From NCBI GenBank assembly GCA_020634885.1, contig JACKAW010000005.1, positions 186,001 through 250,000 on the forward strand: a stretch of 64,000 bases of DNA, given 5' to 3'. Below are positions 16,264-24,723 of the stretch, in pieces. The notes beneath the pieces were generated by a model that did no database searches, was not told the origin of the DNA, and saw nothing but the letters and a program-made list of their open reading frames with translations. The translations under genes were made by a program, and so were the position numbers. Position 1 is the first letter of the stretch. Every line of letters starts with the position of its first letter. This DNA is from Anaerolineales bacterium (GTDB taxonomy: Bacteria > Chloroflexota > Anaerolineae > Anaerolineales > Villigracilaceae).

Positions 16264-17757
16264 TTATTCTTTTTTTAGTTCTTGCAAACGCACCTTCAAC
16301 TCTGCCTGTATATCGCGGTAGTCTCTTTTCCCGGCAACGTTCAGCAATTCATACGGGTCGTTGACCAGGTCGTACAGTTCCACTTCGCGGGTGGAGTACT
16401 CGGTGTATTTCCATTCATGCGTGCGGATGGAGTAAAACTCAGGAATGAGCGAACCGACGCCGTCTTCGGTGGGCCAATGTTCCAGCAAAATTTCGTCGCG
16501 CCAGGGTGTGGATGGGTCTTCCAGCAGGGCAGCCATGCTTTCGCCGTCCACTGTTTCAGGCACATCGAAGCCTGCCCAGGTTGCAAAGGTTGGGTAGAGA
16601 TCAATATTTGCTACCAGGTTTGTATCGGTACGCGCTTCAAAATAGCCGGGGGCATACACAATGAACGGAATTTTTATGCACGATTCGTAGGGGCAGTTCT
16701 TGGTTACGCCAAAGCGGTGGTCGCCGAGGGTCATGCCGTTATCGGAGATGTAGACGATGATGGTGTTCTCGTCCAGCCCGGCTTTTTCAAGTGCGGCAAC
16801 AATGGATGCGACGCCGTCATCTACAGAGAGGAGCGAGCGTAGAATCTGCAAATGGGCGGTATTCAGCTCATCTTCAGAAAGAGGCGAGAGGTCGCTAATA
16901 TAATCCGGCTTGTCGCGGATATCCTTCTCATTAAAACTGGGCGGGCGGTAAAGAACCCAATCCCAATTGGTGCTGGCACGGAAGGAATCTTTATGCCTGG
17001 GCGCCCAAATGTAGGGTGAGTGCGGGTTGTAGTATCCAACTGTCATGAAGAACGGCTCGTTGACAGAATCGCGGATAAATTCAAGCGCGTTGCGTGTGAC
17101 GACATCTGCGCTGAAACTTTGCTCGTTATTTTTGTATTCCACAATAGCGCCATTTTCGGACTGGCTGAAGCGGTAATAGTATTGCATGTGTCCGGCTTCT
17201 TCGCCGCCTGAGAGGTTCTTACTGAGAAAAACCTTCCAAACATCCCACCCGGGCGGCATAGCGCCGTAGGGTTGAACATCTTCGTAATTATTCAGGTATT
17301 TGCCAAAGTAGGCGGTACGGTAACCGACCTCTTGCATGAGGATCGAGAAACTGAGCGAGGGGTCAAATTTGGTTGCCCCACCAAGCGGAAGGGTATTGGT
17401 CAATACATTATGGTTGTGCGCGTACTGTCCCGATAAAATGCTGGAGCGGCTCGGGCAGCACAAGGGCGTGGTGACAACTCCATTCTCGAACTGTACGCCG
17501 TTCTTGATCAACTCGGTCTTGACGAAGGGCATGTAATCAACGGTGTGATAGGGTTGGTCGTCTGTCATCACGAGGATGATGTTGGGACGCGGGTCATTCA
17601 GGCGTTCTTCAGATGCATGTTCAGGAATATCAATATCGAAGATCGTCGGTTCGTGGCTGACGATGGGGGTGGGTGGGTTGTACGGGGCTGAGATATCCTC
17701 TGCGGCACAAGCCGTAACGACAAGGGCAAGCGCAAATACAAACTGGCGTTTTTTCAT
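16264..17757 (-). CDS. Exported type I sulfatase (lipoprotein)
   Basis: 497 residues. Lipobox VVTACA near residue 17. The metal-binding N-terminus is NIILVMTDDQPYHTVDYMP. The sulfatase signature is PLCCPSRSSILSGQY, where the first Cys of CCPSR would be oxidised to formylglycine. Later motifs are GYYNPHSPYIWAP and IVYISDNGMTLGDHRFGVTK. It should cleave sulfate esters outside the cell; the substrate cannot be predicted. The gene overlaps the upstream HD-domain gene by ATGA. No formylglycine-generating enzyme is in the window. Confidence 0.92.
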   Translation of the reverse strand: MKKRQFVFALALVVTACAAEDISAPYNPPTPIVSHEPTIFDIDIPEHASEERLNDPRPNIILVMTDDQPYHTVDYMPFVKTELIKNGVQFENGVVTTPLCCPSRSSILSGQYAHNHNVLTNTLPLGGATKFDPSLSFSILMQEVGYRTAYFGKYLNNYEDVQPYGAMPPGWDVWKVFLSKNLSGGEEAGHMQYYYRFSQSENGAIVEYKNNEQSFSADVVTRNALEFIRDSVNEPFFMTVGYYNPHSPYIWAPRHKDSFRASTNWDWVLYRPPSFNEKDIRDKPDYISDLSPLSEDELNTAHLQILRSLLSVDDGVASIVAALEKAGLDENTIIVYISDNGMTLGDHRFGVTKNCPYESCIKIPFIVYAPGYFEARTDTNLVANIDLYPTFATWAGFDVPETVDGESMAALLEDPSTPWRDEILLEHWPTEDGVGSLIPEFYSIRTHEWKYTEYSTREVELYDLVNDPYELLNVAGKRDYRDIQAELKVRLQELKKE

Positions 17758-18320
17758 CTAATATTCCCAACCAAATCCAGTTCGGGCGCGATCTTGCGCA
17801 TGGCTTGAATGACGTTGTCCACATGCTCCCAAACGTCAATGCCAAATTCTTTTGCGGCGTGTTCCATCTCTTCGCGGTTGGTTCCAGCGGCAAAGGCTTT
17901 ATCTTTCCACTTTTTCTTGACCGATTTGGCTTCGAGATCGAACAGGGAACGTGACGGGCGGACGAGTGCAACGGCGGTGATTAGACCGGTCACTTCATCA
18001 CAGGCGCAAATGGCTTTTCGGCGCAGGGTATCGCGCGGCATGTTGAGGTGGTCGGCATGGCTCAAAATATCCTGCACAATATCTTCGGGTACACCGCGCT
18101 CACGCAGCAGGGGCGCACCGGCTTGAGGGTGTTCTTCCAGTGTGGGATGAATTTCCCAATCGTAATCATGCAGCAGACCCACCAGCCCCCAGGTCTCTAC
18201 ATCCTCGCCGAATTTCTCGGCATAGAAACGCATGGCGGCTTCGACAGAAAGCATGTGGCGCACCAGGCTTTCGCTTTTGACATATTCACGTACAAGGGCA
18301 AGGGCTTCTTCACGATTCAT
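17754..18320 (-). CDS. HD-domain hydrolase
   Basis: 188 residues from the ATG at 18320, preceded by GGAGAAAATT; an upstream Met four codons earlier lacks this. The HD motif is WGLVGLLHDYDWEIHP, with an upstream His in RHMLSVEAAMR and a downstream ILSHADHLNM. This matches small HD proteins annotated as HDIG or phosphohydrolase, whose substrates are usually unknown. The C-terminal half carries AICACDEVTGLITAVALVRP, which recurs in this family. It is coupled to the sulfatase gene by a 4-base overlap. Confidence 0.85.
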   Translation of the reverse strand: MNREEALALVREYVKSESLVRHMLSVEAAMRFYAEKFGEDVETWGLVGLLHDYDWEIHPTLEEHPQAGAPLLRERGVPEDIVQDILSHADHLNMPRDTLRRKAICACDEVTGLITAVALVRPSRSLFDLEAKSVKKKWKDKAFAAGTNREEMEHAAKEFGIDVWEHVDNVIQAMRKIAPELDLVGNIR

Positions 18321-18335
18321 AATTTTCTCCATGAA

Positions 18336-18402
18336 AAGATTTTAACCACAGAGCACACAGAGACCCTTGAGAAAAATGATTCTTGTGTACTTTGTGTAGG
18401 GG
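18336..18402. repeat. Dispersed repeat, 'accacagagcacacagag' type
   Basis: TTAACCACAGAGCACACAGAG and the facing TGTGTACTTTGTGTAG form an imperfect inverted pair between two minus-strand genes. A related CCACAGATAGACACAGAT copy is at 62235-62312. Confidence 0.6.
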
Positions 18403-19050
18403 TTATTGTATCGGCTCCGGTTCACCCATCACGGGCAGCGGTTTGGCAATGAGCATATCCCATACGGCTTGCGAGGTTGCAAAGGTCTCGCGGAAGTTCC
18501 ACCACAGGCGTGAGCGTTTAAGAAAGTAGCGGTTATCTGCTTCTACGCCGACAGAGTCAACACCGAACCAGTTGCACAAAGTCAACGCGCGCGGCATGTG
18601 AAAATCCTGCGTAATGAGAATGGCGTTGTCTACTTCAAAAATATATTTGGCGCGGTAGCAGGTATCGTATGTGCGTCTTCCGGCGTAGTCCAGCACAATA
18701 TCTTCATCGGGTATGCCTCGCTCCAGGGCGTATTGTCGTCCGGCTTCGGGTTCGTTATAACTGATCTCACGGTTATCGCCGCTGACGAGTATCTTTTGCA
18801 CTTTTCCGGCTTGATACAAATTCACCGCCGTCAGCATTCGGTCGCTTAACACGGGTCCGGCAGAACCATCTCTTAGCAGACCTGCGCCAAAGACAATCGC
18901 AACCTTTTTTACGGGGACATCTTCCAAAGTGTACGTTTTAGGCTGCGCATACACCCACATGCTGAAGCGTGAAATGAGCAAGCCAAGAACAGCCAGCCCC
19001 GCCACTATCAAAACCGCCCGCCATAAAAAAACAAATAACTTTTTTAACAT
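18403..19050 (-). CDS. YdcF/SanA-like DUF218 membrane protein
   Basis: 215 residues. One N-terminal membrane helix (VLIVAGLAVLGLLISRF, about 12-28), then the DUF218 fold: VAIVFGAGLLRDGSAGPVLSDR, YQAGKVQKILVSGDN, and ILITQDFHMPRALTLCNWFG. SanA and YdcF relatives are linked to envelope permeability; their biochemical activity is unclear. It ends eight bases or fewer before a repeat and lies just downstream of the PhnD-like gene in the same orientation. Confidence 0.85.
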   Translation of the reverse strand: MLKKLFVFLWRAVLIVAGLAVLGLLISRFSMWVYAQPKTYTLEDVPVKKVAIVFGAGLLRDGSAGPVLSDRMLTAVNLYQAGKVQKILVSGDNREISYNEPEAGRQYALERGIPDEDIVLDYAGRRTYDTCYRAKYIFEVDNAILITQDFHMPRALTLCNWFGVDSVGVEADNRYFLKRSRLWWNFRETFATSQAVWDMLIAKPLPVMGEPEPIQ

Positions 19051-19054
19051 CGCG

Positions 19055-20092
19055 CTATTCTATCAAATCCAAAAGATTCAAACCTGAAGCATTTGTGAGT
19101 GCAAAGAATTCTGCGTAGGCGGCATCTTTCACGGGCAGCATTTCATCGAACCCGTAAATGGTTTGCAGCGCGGTTTTCCCTTCGGGCGTGGTCATAAAGT
19201 CTATGAATGCGCGCTGCACATTACGGCGCATATCTGTGGAGATATCTGGCGGCATGACAATACTTTCATAAGGGATGATCTCGGGAATGCGCCATGCCAC
19301 CTGAACTTTGCCCATCACATCGGGGTAATCGGCTTCGAGTGTGGGAGATGTGCGGGCATCTATGAAGGTTGCGCCAAAATCGCAGATGTCATCGGCGTAG
19401 ACTCCGCGCACCACATTGGGCTGCCCTTCGAGGAAGGCTCCGGCTCTTACTTTAATTTGTGCCTGATTCAACAACCCAAGCGGAATCACATACCCGGATG
19501 GGGATTTCACTTCGCTCCAGCAGGGCTTTTTATCTGCAAACTGTTGCAGCGCTATGGCAGCATCGGCGGTATTCTCTCCGCGCTCTTCATCGAAATACGT
19601 TACAAATTCGCTTTCACGGTTGATGATGATCTGTGCGCCGTAGAACATCCTGCCATTGCGAACTTGTGCCAGCAGCGCAGTGGCTGAATTATTTTTGTAT
19701 GCCAATGCAAACCCAAAAGGTGAAAGGGGAGCCATGTGCGCATTGCCTTTACCAAGTGCTTCAACGAGGGCTTCTTCAGAGGCGGGGATAACGGTGACAA
19801 CCTTGTACCCCGTCCGCGTTTCGATGTAGGCGGCAAGCACATCTCCTGCGGCAATGGCGGCTTCGCTGGGGGCGGTGGATGGGGCTAAGGCGAGGATCAA
19901 AGGATTCTGGTCTGAGCCAAGTTCCGGCGCGGCAAGAGGCGTTTGCGTCGGTGTTGAAGTTGGTACAGGGGTAGATGCCGCTTTGGGTGTTGTCAGTGTC
20001 ACCTGCAACGGGAAGGAACATCCAAGCGTAAATAAGAGTGTTAATAGGACTAAAGTTTTTTTGTTCTTACAGGTTTGTATGTATGCCCGCAT
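19055..20092 (-). CDS. PhnD-like substrate-binding lipoprotein, orphan
   Basis: 345 residues from the ATG at 20092, preceded by AAGGTCA; the frame extends 18 codons further but without a better site. Lipobox LGC follows VLLTLLFTL, then a Thr/Pro linker. The mature part is a PhnD/phosphonate-type periplasmic binding fold: LILALAPSTAPSEAAIAAGD, TGYKVVTVIPASEEALVEAL, GLLNQAQIKVRAGAFLEGQP and DEMLPVKDAAYAEF. Usually such a protein feeds an ABC importer, but no permease or ATPase is next to it, so it may be a sensor or use a distant transporter. Confidence 0.85.
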   Translation of the reverse strand: MRAYIQTCKNKKTLVLLTLLFTLGCSFPLQVTLTTPKAASTPVPTSTPTQTPLAAPELGSDQNPLILALAPSTAPSEAAIAAGDVLAAYIETRTGYKVVTVIPASEEALVEALGKGNAHMAPLSPFGFALAYKNNSATALLAQVRNGRMFYGAQIIINRESEFVTYFDEERGENTADAAIALQQFADKKPCWSEVKSPSGYVIPLGLLNQAQIKVRAGAFLEGQPNVVRGVYADDICDFGATFIDARTSPTLEADYPDVMGKVQVAWRIPEIIPYESIVMPPDISTDMRRNVQRAFIDFMTTPEGKTALQTIYGFDEMLPVKDAAYAEFFALTNASGLNLLDLIE

Positions 20093-20133
20093 ATTGACCT
20101 TGCTATAATAAAAGACACGTCGAAAGGACAAAA

Positions 20134-20799
20134 ATGAAAAATACATTCAGCACGATCATGTCCATCCTGATTTTAGTGGCGCTTGCTGCCGGGGTCTATT
20201 TTATCGTACAGACCGTGCGCGAAACCGCTGTTGCCGCTCAGCAGCCATTTGAGCAGGTAAGCCAGGCAAATTACGCATTGCAAACTCAAGTTTCGCAATT
20301 GGTAAACCCCACCCCGACCATCATCCCTGATCCGGTGACATATATCAACGAAGTGCGTGCGCTCGCCCGTTTGGAAACCATTCAATATAGTGTGGAGAAG
20401 GTTATTACCGCCGAGATCGGGCAGGGAACCTTTGGCTTTGCGTTTGGCGATAAGTTGTTATTCGTGGCGCACGGGATCGTGATCGCAGGCATTGATATGG
20501 AAAAATTGCAGCCTTCGGATATGCGTTTTGACGGACAGGTGTTGTATGTGCGCCTGCCTCCCACTGAGATTTTTATTGCCACGTTGGATAATGAAAAATC
20601 ATATGTTTATGATCGCGATACGGGTCTGTTGACTCAGGGACAGGTAGATTTGGAGACATTAGCCCGCCAAAGCGCGGAGGATGAAATTCGTAAAGCTGCG
20701 CTGGAAGATGGTATTTTGGCGCAGGCGAAGACCAATGCAGAGGCGTACTTGCTTAAGTTCTTCAATGCGTTGGGGTACAGATCAGTTATCTTCGAGTAA
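20134..20799 (+). CDS. DUF4230 membrane-anchored protein
   Basis: 221 residues. One N-terminal helix (ILILVALAAGVYFIVQTV, about 10-27), then a DUF4230-type domain: LARLETIQYSVEKVITAEIG, DKLLFVAHGIVIAGIDMEKL and VLYVRLPPTEIFIATLDNEK. The function of the family is unknown. A TATAAT at 20104-20109 and AAAGGAC before the ATG indicate its own promoter, divergent from the PhnD-like gene. Confidence 0.85.
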   Translation: MKNTFSTIMSILILVALAAGVYFIVQTVRETAVAAQQPFEQVSQANYALQTQVSQLVNPTPTIIPDPVTYINEVRALARLETIQYSVEKVITAEIGQGTFGFAFGDKLLFVAHGIVIAGIDMEKLQPSDMRFDGQVLYVRLPPTEIFIATLDNEKSYVYDRDTGLLTQGQVDLETLARQSAEDEIRKAALEDGILAQAKTNAEAYLLKFFNALGYRSVIFE

Positions 20800-20824
20800 T
20801 AAACGATCTTGCATTGGTTAAGTT

Positions 20825-20864
20825 AAAAGTGACAGCCGCGTATAAGGCGGCTGTCACTTTTTTT
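20825..20864 (+). terminator. Terminator after the DUF4230 gene
   Basis: AAAAGTGACAGCCGC (20825-20839) pairs perfectly with GCGGCTGTCACTTTT (20847-20861), followed by more T. It also serves the convergent sulfotransferase gene. Confidence 0.88.
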
Positions 20865-20873
20865 GTAACTCTG

Positions 20874-21722
20874 TTACCAATCATTATCTTTTTCGTACCC
20901 GAGTTTTACCAGCAGGTCTCCGGCGGCATCCTTGAATATCTTTTTGTGTTCAGCGGTGAAATGTTTTTTCCATTCGCCGGTTTTGCCTGAGCGGAAGGTG
21001 GGGGATTTTTTGGGGTTGATGGCGGTTTCAAGGGAGTCGAGAATCACCTGTCGGGGAGTTTGAAGCGGAATCCGTTTGAGGAGGTGCTCCATGATGGAGG
21101 TGAGGGTTGCTTCACGATTGTGGATCAGGTCTTCAAAGTGAATGGTCAAAACTTCGGGTCGGCTTAACCAGCCAAGGTATGGTTCGAAGCGTTCTGCAAT
21201 ATTTGGAAATTCAATATCTGCATCGGGGCGCCCTAAAATACTGGCTTTTAATCTTGCGTCGAAATCAGGCAGGGATTGATAGTACGCGTGATGAACATGA
21301 CGCGCTTCCATATCAGTGACATAGAAGACGTGTGAGACGACCACATCACGAGGGTCGCGGAAGATGAAGTAGGGTGCAAATTTTTCGGTGCATACCCGGG
21401 TAATGGCTTCGGGGCGGGCAAAGAGGTGGGCAGAGGCAACGTCACGCGGGCGAAGAGAGTCGAGCCAGTTCAATGCTTGTTGTGGGTCGCGTTTTTTTCC
21501 GCTTTCGCCTTCGTACTCTGCATAGAAAGAATGCACCCGTTTGGCATATGGTGCGATGTTTGAGAAGCCGAGCAGGATCTGGTCGAGCAGGTGGGTGCCG
21601 CTTTTGGGAAAGGATATGCCGAGTAATGCAGGCAGGTTGGCAGGCTGGGAAGCAAAGCGCAGGCGTTGAATTATTTTTTCGCTTTGATAGATGAGGGAAC
21701 GAAGGGAGGTTTTTATGGTCAT
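20874..21722 (-). CDS. Sulfotransferase-family protein
   Basis: 282 residues from the ATG at 21722. The PAPS-binding 5'-phosphosulfate loop is ISFPKSGTHLLDQIL, and the 3'-phosphate motif is YFIFRDPRDVVVSHVFYV. The C-terminus has FRSGKTGEWKKHFTAEHK, the usual GxxGxWK loop. It probably moves sulfate from PAPS to a carbohydrate or lipid. The frame continues 37 codons upstream to 21833, but that stretch is made of intergenic repeat sequence, so the later start is preferred although its ribosome-binding site is weak. Confidence 0.85.
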   Translation of the reverse strand: MTIKTSLRSLIYQSEKIIQRLRFASQPANLPALLGISFPKSGTHLLDQILLGFSNIAPYAKRVHSFYAEYEGESGKKRDPQQALNWLDSLRPRDVASAHLFARPEAITRVCTEKFAPYFIFRDPRDVVVSHVFYVTDMEARHVHHAYYQSLPDFDARLKASILGRPDADIEFPNIAERFEPYLGWLSRPEVLTIHFEDLIHNREATLTSIMEHLLKRIPLQTPRQVILDSLETAINPKKSPTFRSGKTGEWKKHFTAEHKKIFKDAAGDLLVKLGYEKDNDW

Positions 21723-21833
21723 GGCTTTGAGACGGGTTTTCTCCAATTGGTTCAGATTATACCCAGCGGGGGTCGTGAATAATGGATAAAAAAATCTTTG
21801 GACACGGATTGCACGAAAGACACGGTCAAACAT

Positions 21834-22421
21834 GGATTTTAAAAGATCAGGACTTACGCAAAATCTTTTAGCTCATATGTAAAAGATGCGCCGTCGTTTT
21901 ACAAGACAAAAAAAATCTTAACGCGAATGACGCAAATGAGGCGAATAACGCGAATAAAAAAGTATTTTGGCGAAATTCGCCTACTTCGCGCTTTTCGCAT
22001 TAAGAATTGATGTTACGCAGTAGGGGGCGACCCGCCCACATCCATGAGAGCTTTTTTCGCCAGAAAGGGTCGCCCTGCCCCAGGGAAACCCTTTCTTTGG
22101 GATACAAGCCCTGACAGACCTTGACGGGTTGCCCCTACGGAAAATTGCGTAAGGCGAGTCAAGAATTTAAGACTTTGCACAGCCATGTTTCTGTTTTTTG
22201 CGATTGCCTTGCGCATACCTCTGTTTATCAGGGTGAATTTTGCGTAAGTCATAAAGATTTTATCCGTGCAATCCGTCTTTTCCGTGTTCGAGAATTTCCT
22301 TTTCTCCTCATCCATTATTGACGTTAAATATTTTAGGCGAAACCCGCAGGGTAAAAACTGGTTTACAAGGGTGACTTTATTTGTTTTTCAGGGTTAAGAT
22401 GTTTGGCAAAGGATTTTCAAA
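21834..22421. repeat. 588-bp gene-free mosaic of several repeat families
   Basis: No credible gene. Recognisable pieces are GGACTTACGCAAAATC (21852-21867) facing TTTTGCGTAAGTC near 22235-22250; a TTAACGCGAATGACGCAAAT block (from 21919) facing CGCATTAAGAATT (near 21997); GGGGCGACCCGCCC (near 22022) facing GGGTCGCCC; and GTGCAATCCGTCTTTTCCGTG (near 22266) related to the sequence at 21790-21830. It seems to be nested insertion of different palindromes. Confidence 0.65.
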
Positions 22422-23018
22422 GTGAAAAAAACCATTTTCAACACACCCATTATCAGCCCATTTGTACGTTTATTGAGCAATACTGCCATGCGCCTGTCTG
22501 GCTGGCGTGTGGAGGGAAAGCTGCCAGATTTTCCAAAGTACCTTATTATCGGCGCTCCTCACACTTCAAATTGGGATTTTCTCCTGTTTGTGGCTGTGAT
22601 CTTCAAATTGAAGGCGAATGTTCGTTATATGGGCAAAGCGGAGTTGTTTCGCGGTCCCTTCGCCTGGTTTTTCTATTGGTGCGGGGGGATTCCTGTAGAT
22701 AGAAAAAAGAGCACCGGGTTGGTTGAGCAAATGGTGGATGCGTACACTCGGTCAGAGCGATTTGTTCTGACCATTGCGCCTGAAGGAACACGTTACCAGG
22801 TAAAAGAGTGGAAGCGGGGTTTTTATCATATTGCCAAGGCGGCAGGTGTGCCGATTGTGATGGCAAAGGTGGATGGCAAAGGAAAGGTGATGCGTGTCGG
22901 ACAGGTGTATCACCTTACAGATGATATTGAAACCGATATGCGCGAGATACAAGGCGCGTTTAGCGGGCTTTCAGGCATACAGCCTAAAGCGAAAAAATAT
23001 ATCACCCTTCAAGGGTGA
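22422..23018 (+). CDS. PlsC-type lysophospholipid acyltransferase
   Basis: 198 residues starting with GTG at 22422. Motif I (HxxxxD) is HTSNWD in LIIGAPHTSNWDFLL. Motif III is APEGTRYQVKEWKRGFYHIA with EGTR, and GIPVDRKKS is motif II-like. The family moves an acyl chain onto lysophosphatidate or a related acceptor at the membrane; the short form without a hydrophobic N-terminus resembles proteins annotated as glycerol acyltransferase. The last eight codons (KKYITLQG) and the stop lie inside the palindrome at 22992-23028, shared with the convergent HD-GYP gene. Confidence 0.88.
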   Translation: MKKTIFNTPIISPFVRLLSNTAMRLSGWRVEGKLPDFPKYLIIGAPHTSNWDFLLFVAVIFKLKANVRYMGKAELFRGPFAWFFYWCGGIPVDRKKSTGLVEQMVDAYTRSERFVLTIAPEGTRYQVKEWKRGFYHIAKAAGVPIVMAKVDGKGKVMRVGQVYHLTDDIETDMREIQGAFSGLSGIQPKAKKYITLQG

Positions 23019-23028
23019 TATATTTTTT
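22992..23028. terminator. Perfect 18-bp palindrome: bidirectional terminator inside two coding ends
   Basis: AAAAAATATATCACCCTT (22992-23009), one central base, AAGGGTGATATATTTTTT (23011-23028). Both stop codons (TGA 23016-23018 plus; TGA 23004-23002 minus) are inside the stem, and both U-tracts are supplied by the other arm's A-run. The convergent reading frames overlap by 17 bases. Confidence 0.9.
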
Positions 23029-24012
23029 TATCATTTGGGTGAAAAGCTCTACGATCTGCGGGTCGAAGTGTATACCAGATTGCTCTTGAATGTATGTGAG
23101 TGTTTTTTCCTTGCTCCATGCCGGGCGATAGGGGCGGTCGGATGTGAGCGCATCCCACACATCTACAATGGCGAATAGCCTGGCGGCGAGTGGAATTTCC
23201 TTTTCTCTAAGTCCGCGCGGGTATCCTGAACCGTCCCATTTTTCATGGTGGCAGTAGGGAATATCCAGTGCTGGGCGCAGGTACTCGATTGGGTAAAGCA
23301 TATCGTACGCCATTTGCGGGTGCTGCTTCATCAGCGTCCATTCCTGGTCGGTGAGTTGTGCTGGTTTCAGAAGCACGGCATCGGGTATGCCTAGTTTACC
23401 CATATCGTGCAGGAGCGCTCCACGGCGAATATGCAAAAGAGTTTCGTCTTCAATGCCAAAATACCCGGCAAGTTCCACCGTTAGTTCTGTAACACGCTGG
23501 GTGTGTCCTTCGGTTTCCTTGTCTCGCAAGTCCATGGCACGCGACCAGCCCTCAATGGTTTCGTCGTAAGCTTCAAGTAGTTGGTGGTGAGCTTCTTCAA
23601 GATGACTACGTTCATCCAATAACTTTCGATAACGGTTTAGCCTCGCAATGGTTTGCAGCCGTATGCGAAGTTCCAGCCGGTCTGGGGGTTTGGTAAGAAA
23701 ACCATCGGCGCCTGCCTCCAGACCGCGTAATAAAGATTGACGGTCATCCAGCGCAGTGAGAAAGATGATGGGGATCTCGGCAATATTACGGTCGTTACGA
23801 ATGCGGCGGCAGGTTTCAAAGCCGTCCATTTCGGGCATCATCACATCCAGGAGAATAATATCGGGGTGTTTTTGGTTTGCAATTTCAATTGCCTGAAAGC
23901 CACTATGCGCCTGAAACAGTTCGTAGTTATCTGCTTCAAGTATGGAAACGAGGGCGGTGCGCCCGGCTTCATCGTCATCTACAATGAGTATCTTGCTTAA
24001 GGATTGAGACAT
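23002..24012 (-). CDS. Response regulator with HD-GYP cyclic di-GMP phosphodiesterase domain
   Basis: 336 residues. Receiver domain about 8-122: ILIVDDDEAGR, phosphoacceptor Asp in DIILLDVMMPEMDG, FLTALDDR and Lys in LTKPPDR. HD-GYP domain about 165-330: HTQRVTELTVELAGYFG, ALLHDMGKLGIPD, HHEKWDGSGYPRG and VWDALTSDRPYR, with the full HD and GYP signatures. It should hydrolyse cyclic di-GMP when phosphorylated, opposing the cyclase at 4645-7725. The cognate kinase may be one of those directly upstream. Its C-terminal KKYITLEG is encoded by the shared palindrome. Confidence 0.93.
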   Translation of the reverse strand: MSQSLSKILIVDDDEAGRTALVSILEADNYELFQAHSGFQAIEIANQKHPDIILLDVMMPEMDGFETCRRIRNDRNIAEIPIIFLTALDDRQSLLRGLEAGADGFLTKPPDRLELRIRLQTIARLNRYRKLLDERSHLEEAHHQLLEAYDETIEGWSRAMDLRDKETEGHTQRVTELTVELAGYFGIEDETLLHIRRGALLHDMGKLGIPDAVLLKPAQLTDQEWTLMKQHPQMAYDMLYPIEYLRPALDIPYCHHEKWDGSGYPRGLREKEIPLAARLFAIVDVWDALTSDRPYRPAWSKEKTLTYIQEQSGIHFDPQIVELFTQMIKKYITLEG

Positions 24013-24072
24013 AAACAGCCTTTTGTGTAACGTTTTATGCGAAGATGTTGCATTGCCAATTACCTGTATATT

Positions 24073-24723
24073 TTACTCCCCGTCTACAAGGCGAAATTTG
24101 ACGGCTAAACGAACCAGCCCCGCCATGCTGCGAACACGTAATTTTTCCATTAAGTTGGCACGGTGTTTTTCAACAGTCTTTTCGCTGATGGTCAAAATTT
24201 CGGCAATTTCGTTGCTGGTATGCTCCTCCGCGACCAACTGCATGATTTCCCTCTCGCGAGGTGACAGGCTGGCAAGCAGGTCTAGATATTCCATTTTTGG
24301 ATGAGGCTTAAAGGCGTTTTCCAATACGATCTCTGAAACTGTGTCGCTTAAGAATTTGCGTCCGTTGGCAACTTCACGGACGGCGTTTACCAATTCGTCG
24401 CTTGCCGAAGATTTAAGCACATATCCGTTTACGCCGCTTTGAAGCGCTTGATATACCAACGCTTCGTCGCTGTACATGGAAAGAAGTAATATCCCCACTT
24501 TTGATTTTCGGGAACGAAGTTGTTCGGCAGCTTGTATACCGTTCAACCTTGGCATCATAATATCCATAACAAGGATATCGGGGTTGAGCTTTTCAACCAT
24601 CTCCACGGCTTCGACCCCATTGGATGCTTCCCCCAGTATGGTAAAGTCACCTACTTTTTCAAGCAATGCCCGAATGCCCGCGCGAACGACAAGATGGTCT
24701 TCCGCAATGACAATTTGGATCAT
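24073..24723 (-). CDS. NarL/FixJ-type response regulator
   Basis: 216 residues. Receiver domain: IQIVIAEDHLVVRAGIRALL, phosphoacceptor Asp in DILVMDIMMPRLNG, and the GYVLKSS loop. C-terminal LuxR helix-turn-helix: LSPREREIMQLVAEEHTSNE, then AEILTISEKTVEKHRANLME. It binds DNA on phosphorylation. It overlaps the upstream kinase gene (24720-25787) by ATGA, making that protein its probable partner. Target genes are not evident. Confidence 0.95.
   Translation of the reverse strand: MIQIVIAEDHLVVRAGIRALLEKVGDFTILGEASNGVEAVEMVEKLNPDILVMDIMMPRLNGIQAAEQLRSRKSKVGILLLSMYSDEALVYQALQSGVNGYVLKSSASDELVNAVREVANGRKFLSDTVSEIVLENAFKPHPKMEYLDLLASLSPREREIMQLVAEEHTSNEIAEILTISEKTVEKHRANLMEKLRVRSMAGLVRLAVKFRLVDGE

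Noticed and set aside
22013..22315. 100-residue minus-strand open frame in the gap before the acyltransferase
   Set aside because: It is composed of repeat sequences shared with other gaps and has no protein-like features or ribosome-binding site.
21834..22421. Remnant of an insertion sequence
   Set aside because: No transposase fragment or defined terminal repeats of an IS were found; the pieces match small palindromic repeats seen elsewhere in the window.
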